Assembly (NCBI GenBank): GCA_021234155.1
Contig: JAJEKV010000113.1
Location: 1,118,001-1,182,000 of the forward strand
Length of the DNA stretch: 64,000 nt
DNA from: Isoetes taiwanensis
Lineage: Eukaryota > Streptophyta > Lycopodiopsida > Isoetales > Isoetaceae
Direction: 5' to 3'
Made by a program: the position numbers and the translations under genes. Within the stretch, counting starts at the first letter, position 1, and each line of letters opens with the position of its first letter. Of the stretch, positions 11,081-24,200 are shown piece after piece. The notes beneath the pieces were generated by a model. That model saw only the letters and a program-made list of their open reading frames with translations. It was not told the DNA's origin and ran no database searches.

Positions 11081-12599
11081 CATCTTGCAATTTGTAATCG
11101 TAAGGAAGATCGGATAAAGTGGCCGAAGAGTGCCCATGAAACCCGGGTTGAAAAAAAAAGTTGTCCCGATTTTTGGAAGCACGGAAATATTTCTCGACCA
11201 CAAAAAATCTAACAATCTTAGGAAATCACCTTAAAAAATCGAAAAATCCCAAATTAACAAGATTGATTTTGTATATCTAGTTGTTGCATTTCTCGAAAAA
11301 CCTCTTGTGGTTTTGGTGGCTAATAGGGGAAAAACAACAAAAAAAGGGGAAAAACGAAAAGTAAAAAAGAAAAGTAGAGAAGGGGAGAAGGGCAATTAGA
11401 AGGTTTTGTGTTGACTCTCTCTTGGGACATTTAGGGGACAGTCACATAACCCTATGAGATGCTGGTATTAGATGGCGGTATGACATCTAAGGGGTCGTTG
11501 TATATCCTTATGGGATGCTAGTATGACGTAAAAAATACTAAGCCTATCCAACATTTTGGAGATTTTTATGCATGCAAAGACAATAAAGATCTTCTGCTTA
11601 TCCTTCTTGGAATGCTAACCAAAAACAGTAAAAGATCTTCTGCTTATCATTCTTGGAATGTCAACCAAACTTTGCAGGCTATCCATGTTCCTCTATGCTA
11701 GAATGTTGATCAAGCATTGTTGGGCAAATTTCGAGATAGAGAAGGCTTGTTCCAGTTCAAATTAGAAACTTTCGGTTGAGCCAGGTCATCGTAAGAAAAT
11801 TTTTGATAGTTTTTTATGCATATTTATATAAGGCTAATACAAATTTCCATTTGAGAACTAGAAAAATTCGACTATTGGAGGAAATATAAAGAAATTTTTG
11901 GATAGGGTCTAAAAAGTTTGCACAACACTGGCCAGAATGTTGGCAAGGAATAGAATAGAGTAGAATAAATTTTTAACATCCATGAAGGACCAAATGGCCA
12001 TGGGACAGACAAAACTAAGGTAAGAAGCCTAACACAACAAAGACACATAAGTTCAATCACACCAGAGAGAGACAAAATAAGGGTACAAAGCTAATCAACT
12101 AAAAAATATAAACATTGACTATAAAATCAAGAAAAGGAAACAAATTATGTGGTAAAGGCAAGGTCTATAATAACCAATACCTAGATTGGGAGGCACGGTA
12201 AACGGTCCATTTGTTGTTACATAGTGTGTTTCTCTCATCTTGCATAATTATTCTCTGTGCCTAGCTGGATGAGAATGAGAGAGGTCTTCATGCACTAAGA
12301 AAATGGATGCCTCTAAGGTGGTGTCAAGGCCGAAGCAAAAAACAATATTGAATTGGAAAAGAAAATAAATCTTTATTTTTCCCCAAGAAGTACAAGAGCA
12401 AGCTCAAAGTCATTAGCCGAAGGTTGGCATTGAACCAAAATTATTTGATGGAACTAGGCGCTTTCTATATATATTCCCTAGGCTATCTGCATGCTCATCA
12501 TGTGGCCTAATTGCATGAATGCTATGCGCCACTTGGTGTCCATGCATGCTTGCCAATTTGTTTAACACATGCATATTGTTATTTACTGAATGTTGTTAT
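11081..12599. other. Non-coding stretch, no gene seen
   Basis: No conserved protein motif on either strand. Around 11,155-11,260 the sequence resembles 17,873-17,965 and 55,377-55,470, sharing words such as CCCGATTTTTGGAA, GGAAATATTT and TAGGAAATC. This suggests a dispersed repeat family. Confidence 0.4.
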
Positions 12600-12738
12600 A
12601 TGAAAAATGGATGGTGTGATGGTAAAGTATTTGTTTGTGATGAAAGAGATCGGGGTTCAAATTCATTCTATACTCAATTCATTTACACTAGAAGATTGCC
12701 CAACTTCGGTGGGTGTTCAATGTGATTGTATTTGAAAA
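12600..12738 (+). mobile_element. tRNA-derived SINE candidate
   Basis: A Pol III type 2 promoter layout is visible. An A-box-like TGGTGTGATGGTAAAG lies at 12,612-12,627 and a B-box-like GGTTCAAATTC at 12,654-12,664, with starts 42 bases apart as in a tRNA-related head. The rest does not fold into an obvious intact tRNA, so a SINE is likelier than a tRNA gene. The A-rich tail near 12,733-12,738 is short. No target duplication was established. Confidence 0.4.
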
Positions 12739-12790
12739 TCAATGCTAACTAGTAACGGGTGCCCGGCGTTGCCGGGCATAAATACATTCT
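12739..12790 (+). mobile_element. Helitron-like 5' terminus
   Basis: The sequence begins TC directly after an A and soon reaches ACTAGTAACGGGTGCCCGGC, followed by the hairpin TGCCCGGC-GTT-GCCGGGCA (12,760-12,778). GC-rich hairpins shortly after a 5' TC recall plant Helitron 5' ends. No matching 3' end (hairpin followed by CTRR) was found, so the extent is unknown and the call is tentative. Confidence 0.3.
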
Positions 12791-14845
12791 ATAATACCTT
12801 GCTAATTTGGAAGGTGGCCAGGAGAGAAAGAAATGCAAGTAAGTTGATGATGTCGAATTAGTTTGGAAATAGTAGTATTAAGATTTTAATGTTGAAATTT
12901 TTGAAAGTTGTATATAATATAAATTTTACTTATAGTGGTGGAACATGTTTTTACTTATAGTGGTGGAACATGTGTGCTAGGCATGGATGTCCACTGTAAC
13001 TGACTAAAAATGTAACTGATTTGATACAACGTATACGCTCGTCATAATTGACACCAACGTATACACTCGTCATAATTGACTTGGAGGGTGTCGATGGATG
13101 TTATTCAAAGGACTTCAAAATGGAACACCAGTATTAGAACACAAAACACAATAATGCAACTATGGAACTATTCTTGCAAAAGAAAGCATTTTATAGTTAC
13201 AAAGATCATAACACATGAGGTATATATGCCATGACACCACTTATTAGATTGCATTTGGTTGCATGGCAAGCCTAGCATATTTGTCAGATTCTAACAACGT
13301 ATTAGACAATTCACAGATGGGAATGGTGGCACATGTATATGACTACATTTTTTTCCCCTCATTTTGCACACAATCTTAATGCATACTTTTATTATTGTAA
13401 TATAAAATCATCAACTTGTGGATAAGTATGTTGGTAACTTATGTTTCACTGCATTTCCAAAATGTTGCTAACTTATATTCCTCTACATTTGCAAAAAGAA
13501 TGCTGCAAAAGTGTGTAGTATTCTCCATTTTTTGACCTGAAAAACTTAGGCTGTTGTAATTTCCAATAGCATATATACTTTCATTCTTAAACTACAACGG
13601 TGTATTCATATTATGGTTTCTGAGATATGTTTTGAACCCTTGGGCGAAGAAACTTAAGGTGGACTCTAATGAGAAGATGGAAAATGCAAGAAATGAGAAC
13701 AATTTAGATTTATGTAAATGTTATTAATCACCTTTGCAGCTTTGGCTCTAAGACATATATCAACCTCTGTACACATATATCAACCACCTCTGTACACATA
13801 TATCAAGATAGCAATATCATATAGTTTTGAATTTAAATGCCTTGTGACAAACCTATTGGAGCATCCATGAGTGCTGCCAAACAATAAATAACTTAAAGTA
13901 TTCACATATGCATGTGTTGTACATCCATGTTGGCACAACACAATATGCAGATAACATTGATGGTATGTTGCTCTCGGCAACTTGCTTAACATGTAAGATT
14001 ACTATCAGGACCTCAACTATATTAGCCTTTGATATCAGCAAAGAACAATGACATACTATACATGTTGAGATGGTGAGGCTGAAGAAACATGCCATAATCT
14101 CTAGGAGTTGGGTGGATAAAGCACATATTTGTATGCTTCACTAACCTTAGGTAGTATTAAGGTAAATAAGGAAGCACACTTGGCATAGCCCTGTTGGACA
14201 TATGTTCCCTGAAATGTGAGACCGCTTACTGTAAACATAGAACCATTTATATGTCAGCTTGCATAGGGGCTTGCACGTCCTTTATCATAAAGGTGCAATA
14301 GTGAAGGCGGAAAGCAAGTCGAGCAAATAATAGTCATAAGTATAAGCTGCCATAAATATTACCTAGATGAATGCATATAACAGGGTGGGCATGGAACAAT
14401 GCAAAAGTTCTGAACAAAACAAATTGGAAGCTTGCTTTTGCAAAGAAATAATGGTTAAACAACATATAGCAAGAGATTCAATGAGTAAACAAAGAACACA
14501 ATCACCTCCCTTAATTACCGCCCGTGGAGCTTGAATTCATCCATTACGTCAGGGGCATGACTATTGGACAGAATAATATTGTACATTATTGACTATTGGA
14601 CATTATGTATGTACATCTTCAGATTGGTAGGAGCACTCTCATGGGGGTTTGGAAAGACTGATTTTTCATTTCACCTTTGGCAAAATAGTAGACTTTGTTT
14701 CTCAACTTAGTATTCTATATAAACCTTAGCATGGTTATTTAGCCCAACACTCCAGGGTCGCCTATCTTACATACCACATAGTTTATGCTCTCTTCCTAAG
14801 GCCATAGCTTTTATATATTTGATCAGAGTCAGAGGCAATATTTAC
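12791..14845. other. AT-rich non-coding stretch with micro-duplications
   Basis: No gene was recognised. Short tandem duplications are visible at about 12,935-12,975 (26-bp unit), 13,024-13,080 (28-bp unit) and 13,757-13,803 (ATATATCAACC-type unit). The last few hundred bases lie 3' of the BDP1-like gene and may include its untranslated region or further exons I cannot identify. Confidence 0.4.
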
Positions 14846-17600
14846 CTCCTTTGCAGAAGAAAATTGAAGAGCATCCCAATGAATCCCATAATCATAATCC
14901 TCTTCATCACGTGTCTGCAATATACTGATAATTTCTTCGTATTTTCCAAAATCTACGCATAAACAGTGTTGGATCCTTCAGTTGTGATTCAGAACAGTAC
15001 GTTTTGATCTATGGGCCCAAGCATCGGACATTCGTAAGGGGTGTTCCCTTTCTTCTTTCTTATACTTTGCTTTGACCTGACGCCGAGTCTTTTTTGGGAA
15101 AAGGCGTGTTATCAATTCAAAGTCTGTCCAAAAGTGCCGAACTGCCTGCAACATATCTTATATGTTGAATTTCTTAGTTCCAACAACTGCCTAGCTCCAG
15201 CAAGTAATAGCTGCTCCAACCAACCTGATAAAATAACTCTGTCTCTTCAGGACTCCATCTTTGAGCTGGTGTGCGTTTCATGAAACTATGGTAGTTCAGC
15301 TTTGAGCAAGTTTCCTCCACCCTGGTGTATGACTCAATGTTGTCCTTTGTTGCTGCATTTGACTCCAGTGTTAAGCTTTTCTCATTTATAACTATTTGAC
15401 CATTAATGATTTGGACCTGTGGTGCAAAATGAGTCCTGCAAGAGACCAACACTTCTGAATGTTACAGCATGCATACTGGCAGCATTCATATACACCACTA
15501 CACTGGAAACACAAAATTAATAAAATCTTGATCTTTACATCATTTCTAGATAATTGGAAATGTATGAGACCAACCAATCTAGCGGTGAAGCATTCTACGC
15601 AGGACTTACGATGTATTTCCGCGCTCTGAATGTGCCCTTGTATTCTGATGGTTAGTAGGTTCCTTAATTAATAATTTCGAAGCCACTTCTTCTTTCTGTT
15701 TCTGTCATATACAAAGGGCAAATAAATCAGAGTCCAAAAGGTAGTATGTAAATGTTCTTCACATGCTTCATGCATCACGCCTACACTTGACTTTATGTTA
15801 AAGATATGACTGATTACACAACTTGAACATATTCATTCCTTATGAATAAGCGATCCATGTACAAAAGCTTTCCAACAACAGTGACTGCATGCAAACCGAA
15901 ACTTTCCACCCAATCACATTACACCTTCAAAACTTTACAGTGACTACATGCACCTTGCAAGCATATATAAACTGCAAAAGTATGCTGACAGTAGTCAAGC
16001 AAGATGATGTTGAGACCGCTGAACTGTACACTATTTTAAAGCTGCTCACATGTTATTGCTTGGCAGCAGTGAATGCCTACAGAAATTTACTTGCATTATC
16101 GTCTGCACAAACTTTAACTTCAGACGATATCAACACTCCTGTCAACTGTGCCACCTTAAGGTACATAAGCTAAAAACAATAAAAGGCTGCACAAATGAGC
16201 CAAAAGATGCCCGACCATGTATCTTTTGAACTTCAGGATACTCTTCCCTTCGTCCTCTTGGTAGACCACGCTTAAGCTCATGCTTTTTTCCTGTTATAGG
16301 CATATATTTTTAGAAAGTAATACAATGCACCATTAAATTCTGAGAGTAATAGCAGGTCTTTTAAAAGAATAATTACCAGTTACTTGAGAACATTGTTGTT
16401 GTTCAATAACATCCGGAAAAGATTCCTCACTCTCAGTGGGCTGCCACAATCTGTACAATGTATATGCAGAAGTTAGATGCAAAAATATTTCACTGACAAT
16501 GTGTACAACCTTCTTTCTACTGACCATCAAAGAAAAGATGCACCTTCGATTTTTGAATATGATGATCATCTCTACTAACACCAGGCAAGAGATGGAGTAT
16601 AATCCCCTTGGCCATCATGTCTGCACATAGGAAACCAGCCATAGTAAAAAAGCCAAGGAATAAACATTACGGTCTAACAGCATATGTTTAGCCCTAAAAA
16701 CTCCCATTGCTAATTCTGCAAAAGAAGCACCATATTTATACCTATCAAGCAGAAATTGTGTAGTCTCCACATAGACCTTTTTTTAAGATAAAAGAGTACC
16801 CTGAGGTTGCACCTAGCTTTGAGCATCTACTGCGTGGAGAGACAGTCAAATAAGTCGATTCCAACTACAATAAAATTGTATGCTACATAATATTCTCGCG
16901 TAGCAAATGGTACATTACCTTTTATAAGGAGATTGAACTTCTGGTTCGACATACCTTCATCTAAACATAACCATCAAAATCAAACTCTAGAAGATATCTA
17001 GAGCATACAGATATTTCTTCATTTGCCTTGAAACTCTGTTGCAGCATGGTCTTATTGTGTAAGAGCTCAGATCCACAAAATAATCTGCTTTTGATTTCAA
17101 TGATTTTAAGATTATTCCATGACCACAGACACAGAGGCCATGTGGAACAACAACAAACAATAGGACTATACTGCTTAAACCAATAAACTCAGAAGATGCA
17201 TTACCTATGATATCTTTGCTTGCCTCACTGTTTAAAACCATGAACTGGAGGAAGAAATGGTTGCAAAGAACTTCACTGGGACATACCTTGACAAATAGAA
17301 AATGCAAATATGATAACCTCCCTAGCTGGATCAATAACCTAGCAAGAAAGATAAAAGCCTTTTTCTAATCGCATTTTTCAGAAGCATCTCCATTCCGTCA
17401 ACACCTAACTCTGCAATCCGATCCAAAAAAAAAAACTCTTCACAGCAGCTAAGTAACTCTTATATGGATTGAACTGAGAGCAATTCAGAATTATTACACG
17501 GACCTCAAAATATAGGTGCAAGAGTGAAAATCCGAGAACGAAGATGCTACCTGTTGAAATCGAGCAGAACGGCGTGACCCAAAATCCTGTTGAACGCCAT
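14846..17600 (-). pseudogene. BDP1: BDP1-like gene (TFIIIB B'' subunit), decayed
   Basis: Spliced minus-strand gene. Exon 15,225-15,435 encodes PQVQIINGQIVINEKSLTLE followed by the start of a SANT domain, RTPAQRWSPEETELFYQ. It joins in phase to exon 14,846-15,145, with TDFELITRLFPKKTRRQVK, the B''-type SANT C-half; later DFGKYEEIISILQ. Upstream exons with matching splice sites and phases lie at 15,610-15,701, 16,216-16,290 and 16,377-16,440. A possible first exon starts at ATG 17,598-17,600 in a CCATGGCG context with a donor at 17,549-17,550. BDP1 is the TFIIIB subunit needed for RNA polymerase III initiation in the nucleus. The distal exon has an in-frame stop, a frameshift near 15,020-15,040 and HFWTDF where an FGTDF-type sequence is usual, so this is probably a pseudogene or damaged by sequence errors. 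Confidence 0.7.
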
Positions 17601-17999
17601 GGATGCATAACGGCCTAGCATAAGCGAATGGATGTGAAGGCGGATGCGGTCGGAGCTCGATTACGGCAAGGGTACGAAGTCAATCATGGCAAAAACGCTT
17701 GTAAGGATAAGGCATCCAAGTAAGGATAAGGAAACACGAAAACTGGGCATCGACTCCAAGATCCAGATTGCAAAATAATAGAGCAATCCATTGCCTGATT
17801 CAACAAATCCGGCATGCACGCCACGATCCACCGAAACGAAAAAACATTTCGAAATCATACAAAAAGAAAACGTCCCAATTTTTGGAAAGTCGGGAATATT
17901 TGACGGCTCCTAAAAACATTAAAAATCATAGGAAATCGGCTTAAAAAAAAACTAAAAAACTTTTCTATCAAACCGGAAAAACCAAATTTAAAAGATAGA
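17052..17999 (-). repeat. Duplicated 5' end of the BDP1-like gene, copy 1
   Basis: About 948 bp matches 54,559-55,507 in the same orientation. It spans the presumed first exon (ATG at 17,600), sequence upstream of it and early intron or exon sequence. Homology begins abruptly at TTATTGTGTAAG and ends at AAAAGATAGA. The ends are not TG...CA, so a solo or paired LTR is not favoured. Differences cluster between 17,380 and 17,640, largely at CpG. Confidence 0.75.
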
Positions 18000-19655
18000 A
18001 GATATTGTGTTGTTTATGGATGTATACACATAATGCATTTCTTAGACAAATTATGGCACGCTTTAATGACAACTGCTCCAAGTTTCAACAGTTTCAACGT
18101 TGGATTTGGCTTTGATAAGAAAACCTAAAAGAAAAGAAGAAAAGAGAGCAGAATAAAGGTGCTCTTAAAATGGGCTCTATTAAACCTAAATAAAATTCTC
18201 TTCCAGATGGCAATGATTTCTTGTTATCTGCGAAAAGAGAGCAGAATAAAGGTGCTCTTAAAATGGGCTCTCTTAAAATCTAAATAAAATTCTCTTCAAG
18301 ATGGCAATGATTTCTTGTTACCTACAATTTGATAGCTATTGATGGAACATCACATTCTCTTGTTGATAGCAAAATTGAATGACTTGCCTATTTACTGGCT
18401 CCACATCGTGGCTTTCCCCTTTTAGATTAAAAAAGATGAATATCTCATCAAGCCTTCCATTTCCAGAGAAGGTGGGATTATTGATCCAGTAATAACATTG
18501 GATTATCTAAACAATGAATGATTATTCTATTTTAGGGTGCGCATTTCTTAGTAGCCTAATAACAAAGTTTCTCTAATGAGAGCCAGAGTAGGAGCATCTT
18601 AGTGAAAGTCGTCTCATTTCTACAACAAATAGAGAAAACATCTCTACAATAAATAAATATAGAAGAAGTTATTTGGAGATGTAGTAACATAATTCTTTGG
18701 CATCTCAAGCAATAGAAATAATGTCATTCTATCTTATCTACAAATATATATGATTTTTTGGCATAGCTTGATTGAAGTTGCCATATATGAATTGAATTTT
18801 GTTTAGCCCTTCTCACAGATGATATGAAGTTGGTGGTCAGTTTATCCACTTCATCATTCAACTTCATGCTTTAAAGGCTTTGAGAATCTTGTTTTCACAA
18901 TTTCAATTAGTTTGCTTGCTGGTTGATCCAAATAGGATTTCATAGTTTCCGCGCCATTGTTCATTTGTTTTCTTCAAAAAATTGACGTATTGGTTGGTAT
19001 GGTCCCGTGTATGCACCCGTTGGGAGTCAACATTATGCCCCAAAAATATAGGGCTGGTTCCCTCGGTCCAAATAGAATGCATGTCGAAAAAGAGCAGTAT
19101 GTCGATCCGAATGGATGGTTTTGACCTCTTCAGTAAAGGAAATCAGTTGATGAATATTAATGTGGATTTCACCAAAGGCATTGGTGTGGATGAGAATGAG
19201 AATACAAGTAGTCATGCAGAAGATTGTGGAAAATGTGGTACTGAATATGCATGAAGAAGTTGCAACCCTCGAATGCTGAATTCTGCAAATGCCAATCATT
19301 CTTAGAAGCACATTAGAGCATTAAGACATCACCTTAACCTCTAGACTTTGCCCTTAATCTAGCTACTATGGTACAACTCTTGAGACCATGAATATAAATC
19401 GAAACTTAAGGGCATAACTCTGTACATGGCTACTGACCCTATACAGTTGTTAAATTTAACATTCCACACAACACTTAGACACACCATCCTAATGTGACCT
19501 AAACATAACTTTTTGCCTCAAAATAGTACGTTGTGCTTAAACCTTTGGTAGCTCTATGAAAAAACTTTTGCAATCTAGACTACGCAATAGCCATGCTACA
19601 CTATCCTAATGTGCACGATTTCAGACCAATACTTCTTGAGATATTTAAGATTCAC
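18000..19655. other. Non-coding stretch with a 93-bp tandem duplication
   Basis: 18,141-18,233 is repeated at 18,234-18,325 with a few substitutions (both start AAAGAGAGCAGAATAAAGG). A 90-codon plus frame at 18,982-19,254 has no recognisable domain. Nothing else was seen. Confidence 0.5.
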
Positions 19656-19659
19656 ACGA

Positions 19660-20060
19660 TTGGACAGTAAGCGAAGGTCACTGTCCTGCAACTAGTATGA
19701 ATGCTCCCCTGCTCCCAGCTACAAAAAATGGTCCTTTCCAATGAGGCTAGAATTTCTTTACCTTTTGCTCTTTGTTCCACTTTCGCACTAGTTCTCCTTC
19801 CTCTGAAAATAAGCCCTATCTTTGGCTTTCTTAATCTGCAAACTCCTTTCACACATCCACTTGTCTTCTTCTAGTTGCAATATTTGATCGAACCTAGCTT
19901 TCAGAGGATCGTGCTTATTTCCATCTCCAAGGCATATTTTAGGGAAGGTAATTCAATATTAATAGGTAGCGATGCATCTGTGCCATAAACCAACTTAAAT
20001 GGAGAATAACCCGTGGCCGCCTTCTGTCAGCCAAGGTCCGTTCCTCACGAGCAAGCTTTA
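19660..20060 (-). pseudogene. Gypsy integrase C-terminal fragment
   Basis: Reverse-strand translation in two frames gives KAATGYSPFKLVYGTDASLP and IELPSLKYALEM, then ARFDQILQLEEDKW and IKKAKDRAYF. These align with PFSLVYGIESVLPIELELPS and LMQLEEHRYEAENA of the gypsy integrase at 3.2-3.9 kb. It is a diverged and frameshifted fragment. No LTRs are visible beside it. Confidence 0.7.
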
Positions 20061-20269
20061 GAAGGTGCATGAAACCTTCAGGAAGGTCTTTGTTTTTCTT
20101 CTTGTTCTGCACATGCAATTGAAGTTAAGTATTGGACACACACTCACCCCGAATTTTCGTCCACTGTTGAAAAGTATAGTTTTCTTAGGTCCACATGTTC
20201 TTTATTCAGAGATTTCAAAAAAACCTACATGTAGATCTGTGGAGGTATGGTTTTACTAACTAACGGTAT

Positions 20270-20690
20270 TGTTTTTTAAGTGGACAAGGAATGTCCACTG
20301 TTATTTTTTTAAGGAGCTGTGGTTTTTGTTTTTTTAGGACGTGTAGTTTTTTAAGGAGGTATGTTTTTCGTTAAAAAAACTGTGGTTTTTTTTTTTGAGG
20401 TAGTGGTGTTTTTAAGGAGGTGTAGTTTTTGGAGGTGTGGTTTATAAGTAAGTGTAGTTTTTTTTTTTTAAAGGAGCTGTGGTCTTTGTTTTTTAGGACG
20501 TGTGGTTTTTTACGGAGGTATGTTTTTTGTTAAAGGAACTGTGGTTTTTTCTTTTGAGGTGGTGATGTTTCTAAGGAGGTGTAGTATTTGGAGGTGCGGT
20601 TTATAAGTAAGTGTAGTTTTTTAAGGAGGTTTTTTCTAAAAGATGTATGGTTCTCTAAAGGGGTGTGGTATTTTAAGGTTCTTTATAGCC
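20270..20690 (+). repeat. T/G-rich tandem repeat, period about 160 bp
   Basis: A block starting AAGGAGCTGTGGTTTTTG at about 20,311 recurs at about 20,471. Each block is itself built from short AAGGAGGTGTAGTTTTTT-like words. Homopolymer lengths differ between copies. No coding potential. Confidence 0.65.
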
Positions 20691-20923
20691 AATTTTGTAA
20701 GTATCATTATACAATCATTGCACTGCTCCCATCCATATGACACCCCATAAAGTATTCATGTTGTCATTGCATGCCATGTGTAAAAATGCAATATCTCATC
20801 TATTGTCCCTCTACCCCTCATGCTTATGGAAAACTAGAATGCAAAGGCATTATGAAGATCCCAAAATTGAATTGAACTGAATTTAACTTTAACATCCATG
20901 GGGGGCAACAAGTCTATCAGATC

Positions 20924-21223
<300 letters not shown>

Positions 21224-21299
21224 CTTTTTTATGCCTCAAATCCATTTGAGTGTACATATCTTTTTCTGCCATAGGGATGTGCAATGGACAAATTTTGTC

Positions 21300-24200
21300 C
21301 ACTTGGCTCAAACATGCCACCTAGGCTCAAACATGCCAAGGTGGCTCAAACATGCCACCAAGGTGGCTCAAACATACACAAGGTGGCTCAAACATGCCAC
21401 CAAGGTGGCTCCAACATGCCACGCGGGCTCTAACATGCCATGCAGGCTCCAATATGCCAAGGCGGCGCAAACATGCCACGTGAGCTCCACCATGCTACCT
21501 AGGCTCCAACATGCCAAGGTGGCTCGCAACATGCCACCTAGGCTCCAACATGCCACCGTGGCTCTAACATGCCACCTAGGCTCAAACATCCAAGGTGGCT
21601 CAAACATGCCACGTGGGCTCCAACATGCCACCTAGGCTCCAACATGCCAAGGTGGCTCAAACATGCCACCTAGACTCCAACATGACAAGGTGGCTCAAAC
21701 ATGCCACATGGGCTTCAACATGCCACCTAGGCTCCAACATGCCAATGTGGGTCAAACATGCCACGTGGGCTCCAACATGCCACCTAGGCTCCAACATGCC
21801 AAGGTGTCTCAAACATGCCACGTGGGCTCCAACATGCCAAGGTGGCTCTAACATGCCACCTAGACTCAAACATGCCAAGGTGGCTCCAACATGCCACCTA
21901 GGCTCCAACATGACAAAATGGCTCAAACATGCCACCTAGGCTCCAACATGCTCAAACATGCCACGCTGGCTCCAACATGCCACCTATGCTCCAACTTGCC
22001 AAGGTTGCTCAAACATGACATGTGGGCTCCAACATGCCAAGGTGGCTCAAACATGCCAAGGTGGCTCAAACATGCCACCTAGGCTCCAACATGCCAAGGT
22101 GGCTCAAACATGCCAAGGTGGCTCAAACATGCCACCTAGGCTCCAACGTGCTCAAACATGCCACGTTGGCTCCAACATGCCACCTATGCTCCAACTTGCC
22201 AAGGTGGCTAAAACATGCCAAGGTGGCTCAAACATGCCACCTAGGCTCCAACATGCCACCTAGGCTCTAACATGCTCAAACATGCCAAGGTGGCTCAAAC
22301 ATGCCACGTGGGCTCCAACATGCCACCTAGGCTCAAACATGACAAGGTGGCTCAAACATGCCACCTAGCCTCCAACATGTCGTCGTGGCTCTAACATGTT
22401 ACCTAGGCTCTAATATGCCACCTAGGCTCCAACATGCCACCTAGGCTCAAACATGCTAAGGTGGCTCACAACATGCCAAGGTGGCTCAAAATGCCACCTA
22501 GACTCCAACATGCCATTAATTGGCTCAAACATGCCAAGATGGCACAAACAAGCCAAGATAGCTCAAACATGCCACGCGGGCTCCAACATGCCACATAGGC
22601 TCCAACATGCCATGTGGGCTCCAACATGCCAAGGTGGCTCAAACATACCACCTAGGCTCCAACATGCCAAGGTGGCTCCAACATGCCACCTAGGCTCAAA
22701 CATGCCAAGGTGGGCTCAAACATGCCACCTAGGCTCCAACATGCCACCTAGGCTCCAACATGCCAAGGTGGCTCAAACATGCCACGTGGGCTCCAACATG
22801 CCAAGGTGGCTCAAACATGCCAAGGTGGCTCAAACATGCCACCTAGGCTCCAACATGCCACCTAGGCTCCAACATGCCAAGGTGGCTCAAACATGCCACC
22901 TAGGTGCCAAGGTGGCTCAAACATGCCACGTGGGTTCCAACATGCCACCTAGGCTCCCAACATGCCAAGGAGGCTCAATCCAACAAGCCAAGGTGGCTCA
23001 ACCATACCACGTGGGCTCCAACGTGCCAAGGTGGCTCAAACATGCCACCTAGGCTCCAACATGCCAAGGTGGCTGAAACATACCACCTAGGCTTCAACAT
23101 GCCAAGGTGGCTCAAACATGCCACCTAGGCTGCAACATGCCAAGGTGGCTCAAACATGCCACCTAGGCTCCAACATGCCAAGGTGGCTCAAACATGCCAC
23201 TTAGGCTCCAACATGCCAAAATGGCTCAACCATGCCACATGGGCTCCATACCAATTAGGCTCCAACATGCCACGTGGGCTCCAACATGCTACCTAGGCTA
23301 AAATATGCTAAGGTGACTCAAACATGCCATCTGGGCTCCAACATGCCACCTAGGCTCAAACATGCCACCTAGGCTCCAACATGCTCAAACGTGCCACGCG
23401 GGCTCCAACATGCCACCTATGCTCCAACTTGCCAAGGTTGCTCAAACATGACATGTGGGCTCCAACATGCCATCTAGGCTCCAGCATGCCAAGGTGCCTC
23501 AAACATGCCATGTGCGCTCCAACATGCCACGTGGGCTCCAATATGCCAAGGTGGCTCTAACATGCCACCTAGGCTCAAACATGCCAAGGTGGCTCCAACA
23601 TGCCACCTAGGCTCCAACATGACAAAATGGCTCCAACCTAGGCTCCAACGTGCTCAAACATGCCACGTGGGCTCCAACATGCCACCTATGCTCCAACTTG
23701 CCAAGGTGGCTAAAACATGCCAAGGTGGCTCAAACATGCCACCTAGGCTCCAACATGCCACCTAGGCTCCAACATGCCACCTAGGCTCCAACATGCTCAA
23801 ACATGCCAAGGTGGCTCAAACATGCCACGTGGGCTCCAACATGCCACCTAGGCTCAAACATGACAAGGTGGCTCAAACATGCCACCTAGCCTCCAACATG
23901 TCGTCGTGGCTCTAACATGCCACCTAGGCTCTAATATGCCACCTAGGCTCCAACATGCCACCTAGGCTCAAACATGCTAAGGTGGCTCACAACATGCCAA
24001 GGTGGCTCAAAAATGCCACCTAGACTCCAACATGCCACCTTGGCTCAAACATGCCAAGGTGGCACAAACAAGCCAAGATAGCTCAAACATGCCACGCGGG
24101 CTCCAACATGCCACATAGGCTCCAACATGCCATGTGGGCTCCAACATGCCAAGGTGGCTCAAACATACCACCTAGGCTCCAACATGCCAAGGTGGCTCCA

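Noticed and set aside
12600-12665. Functional tRNA gene
   Set aside because: Box A and B words are present, but paired acceptor and anticodon stems are not evident.
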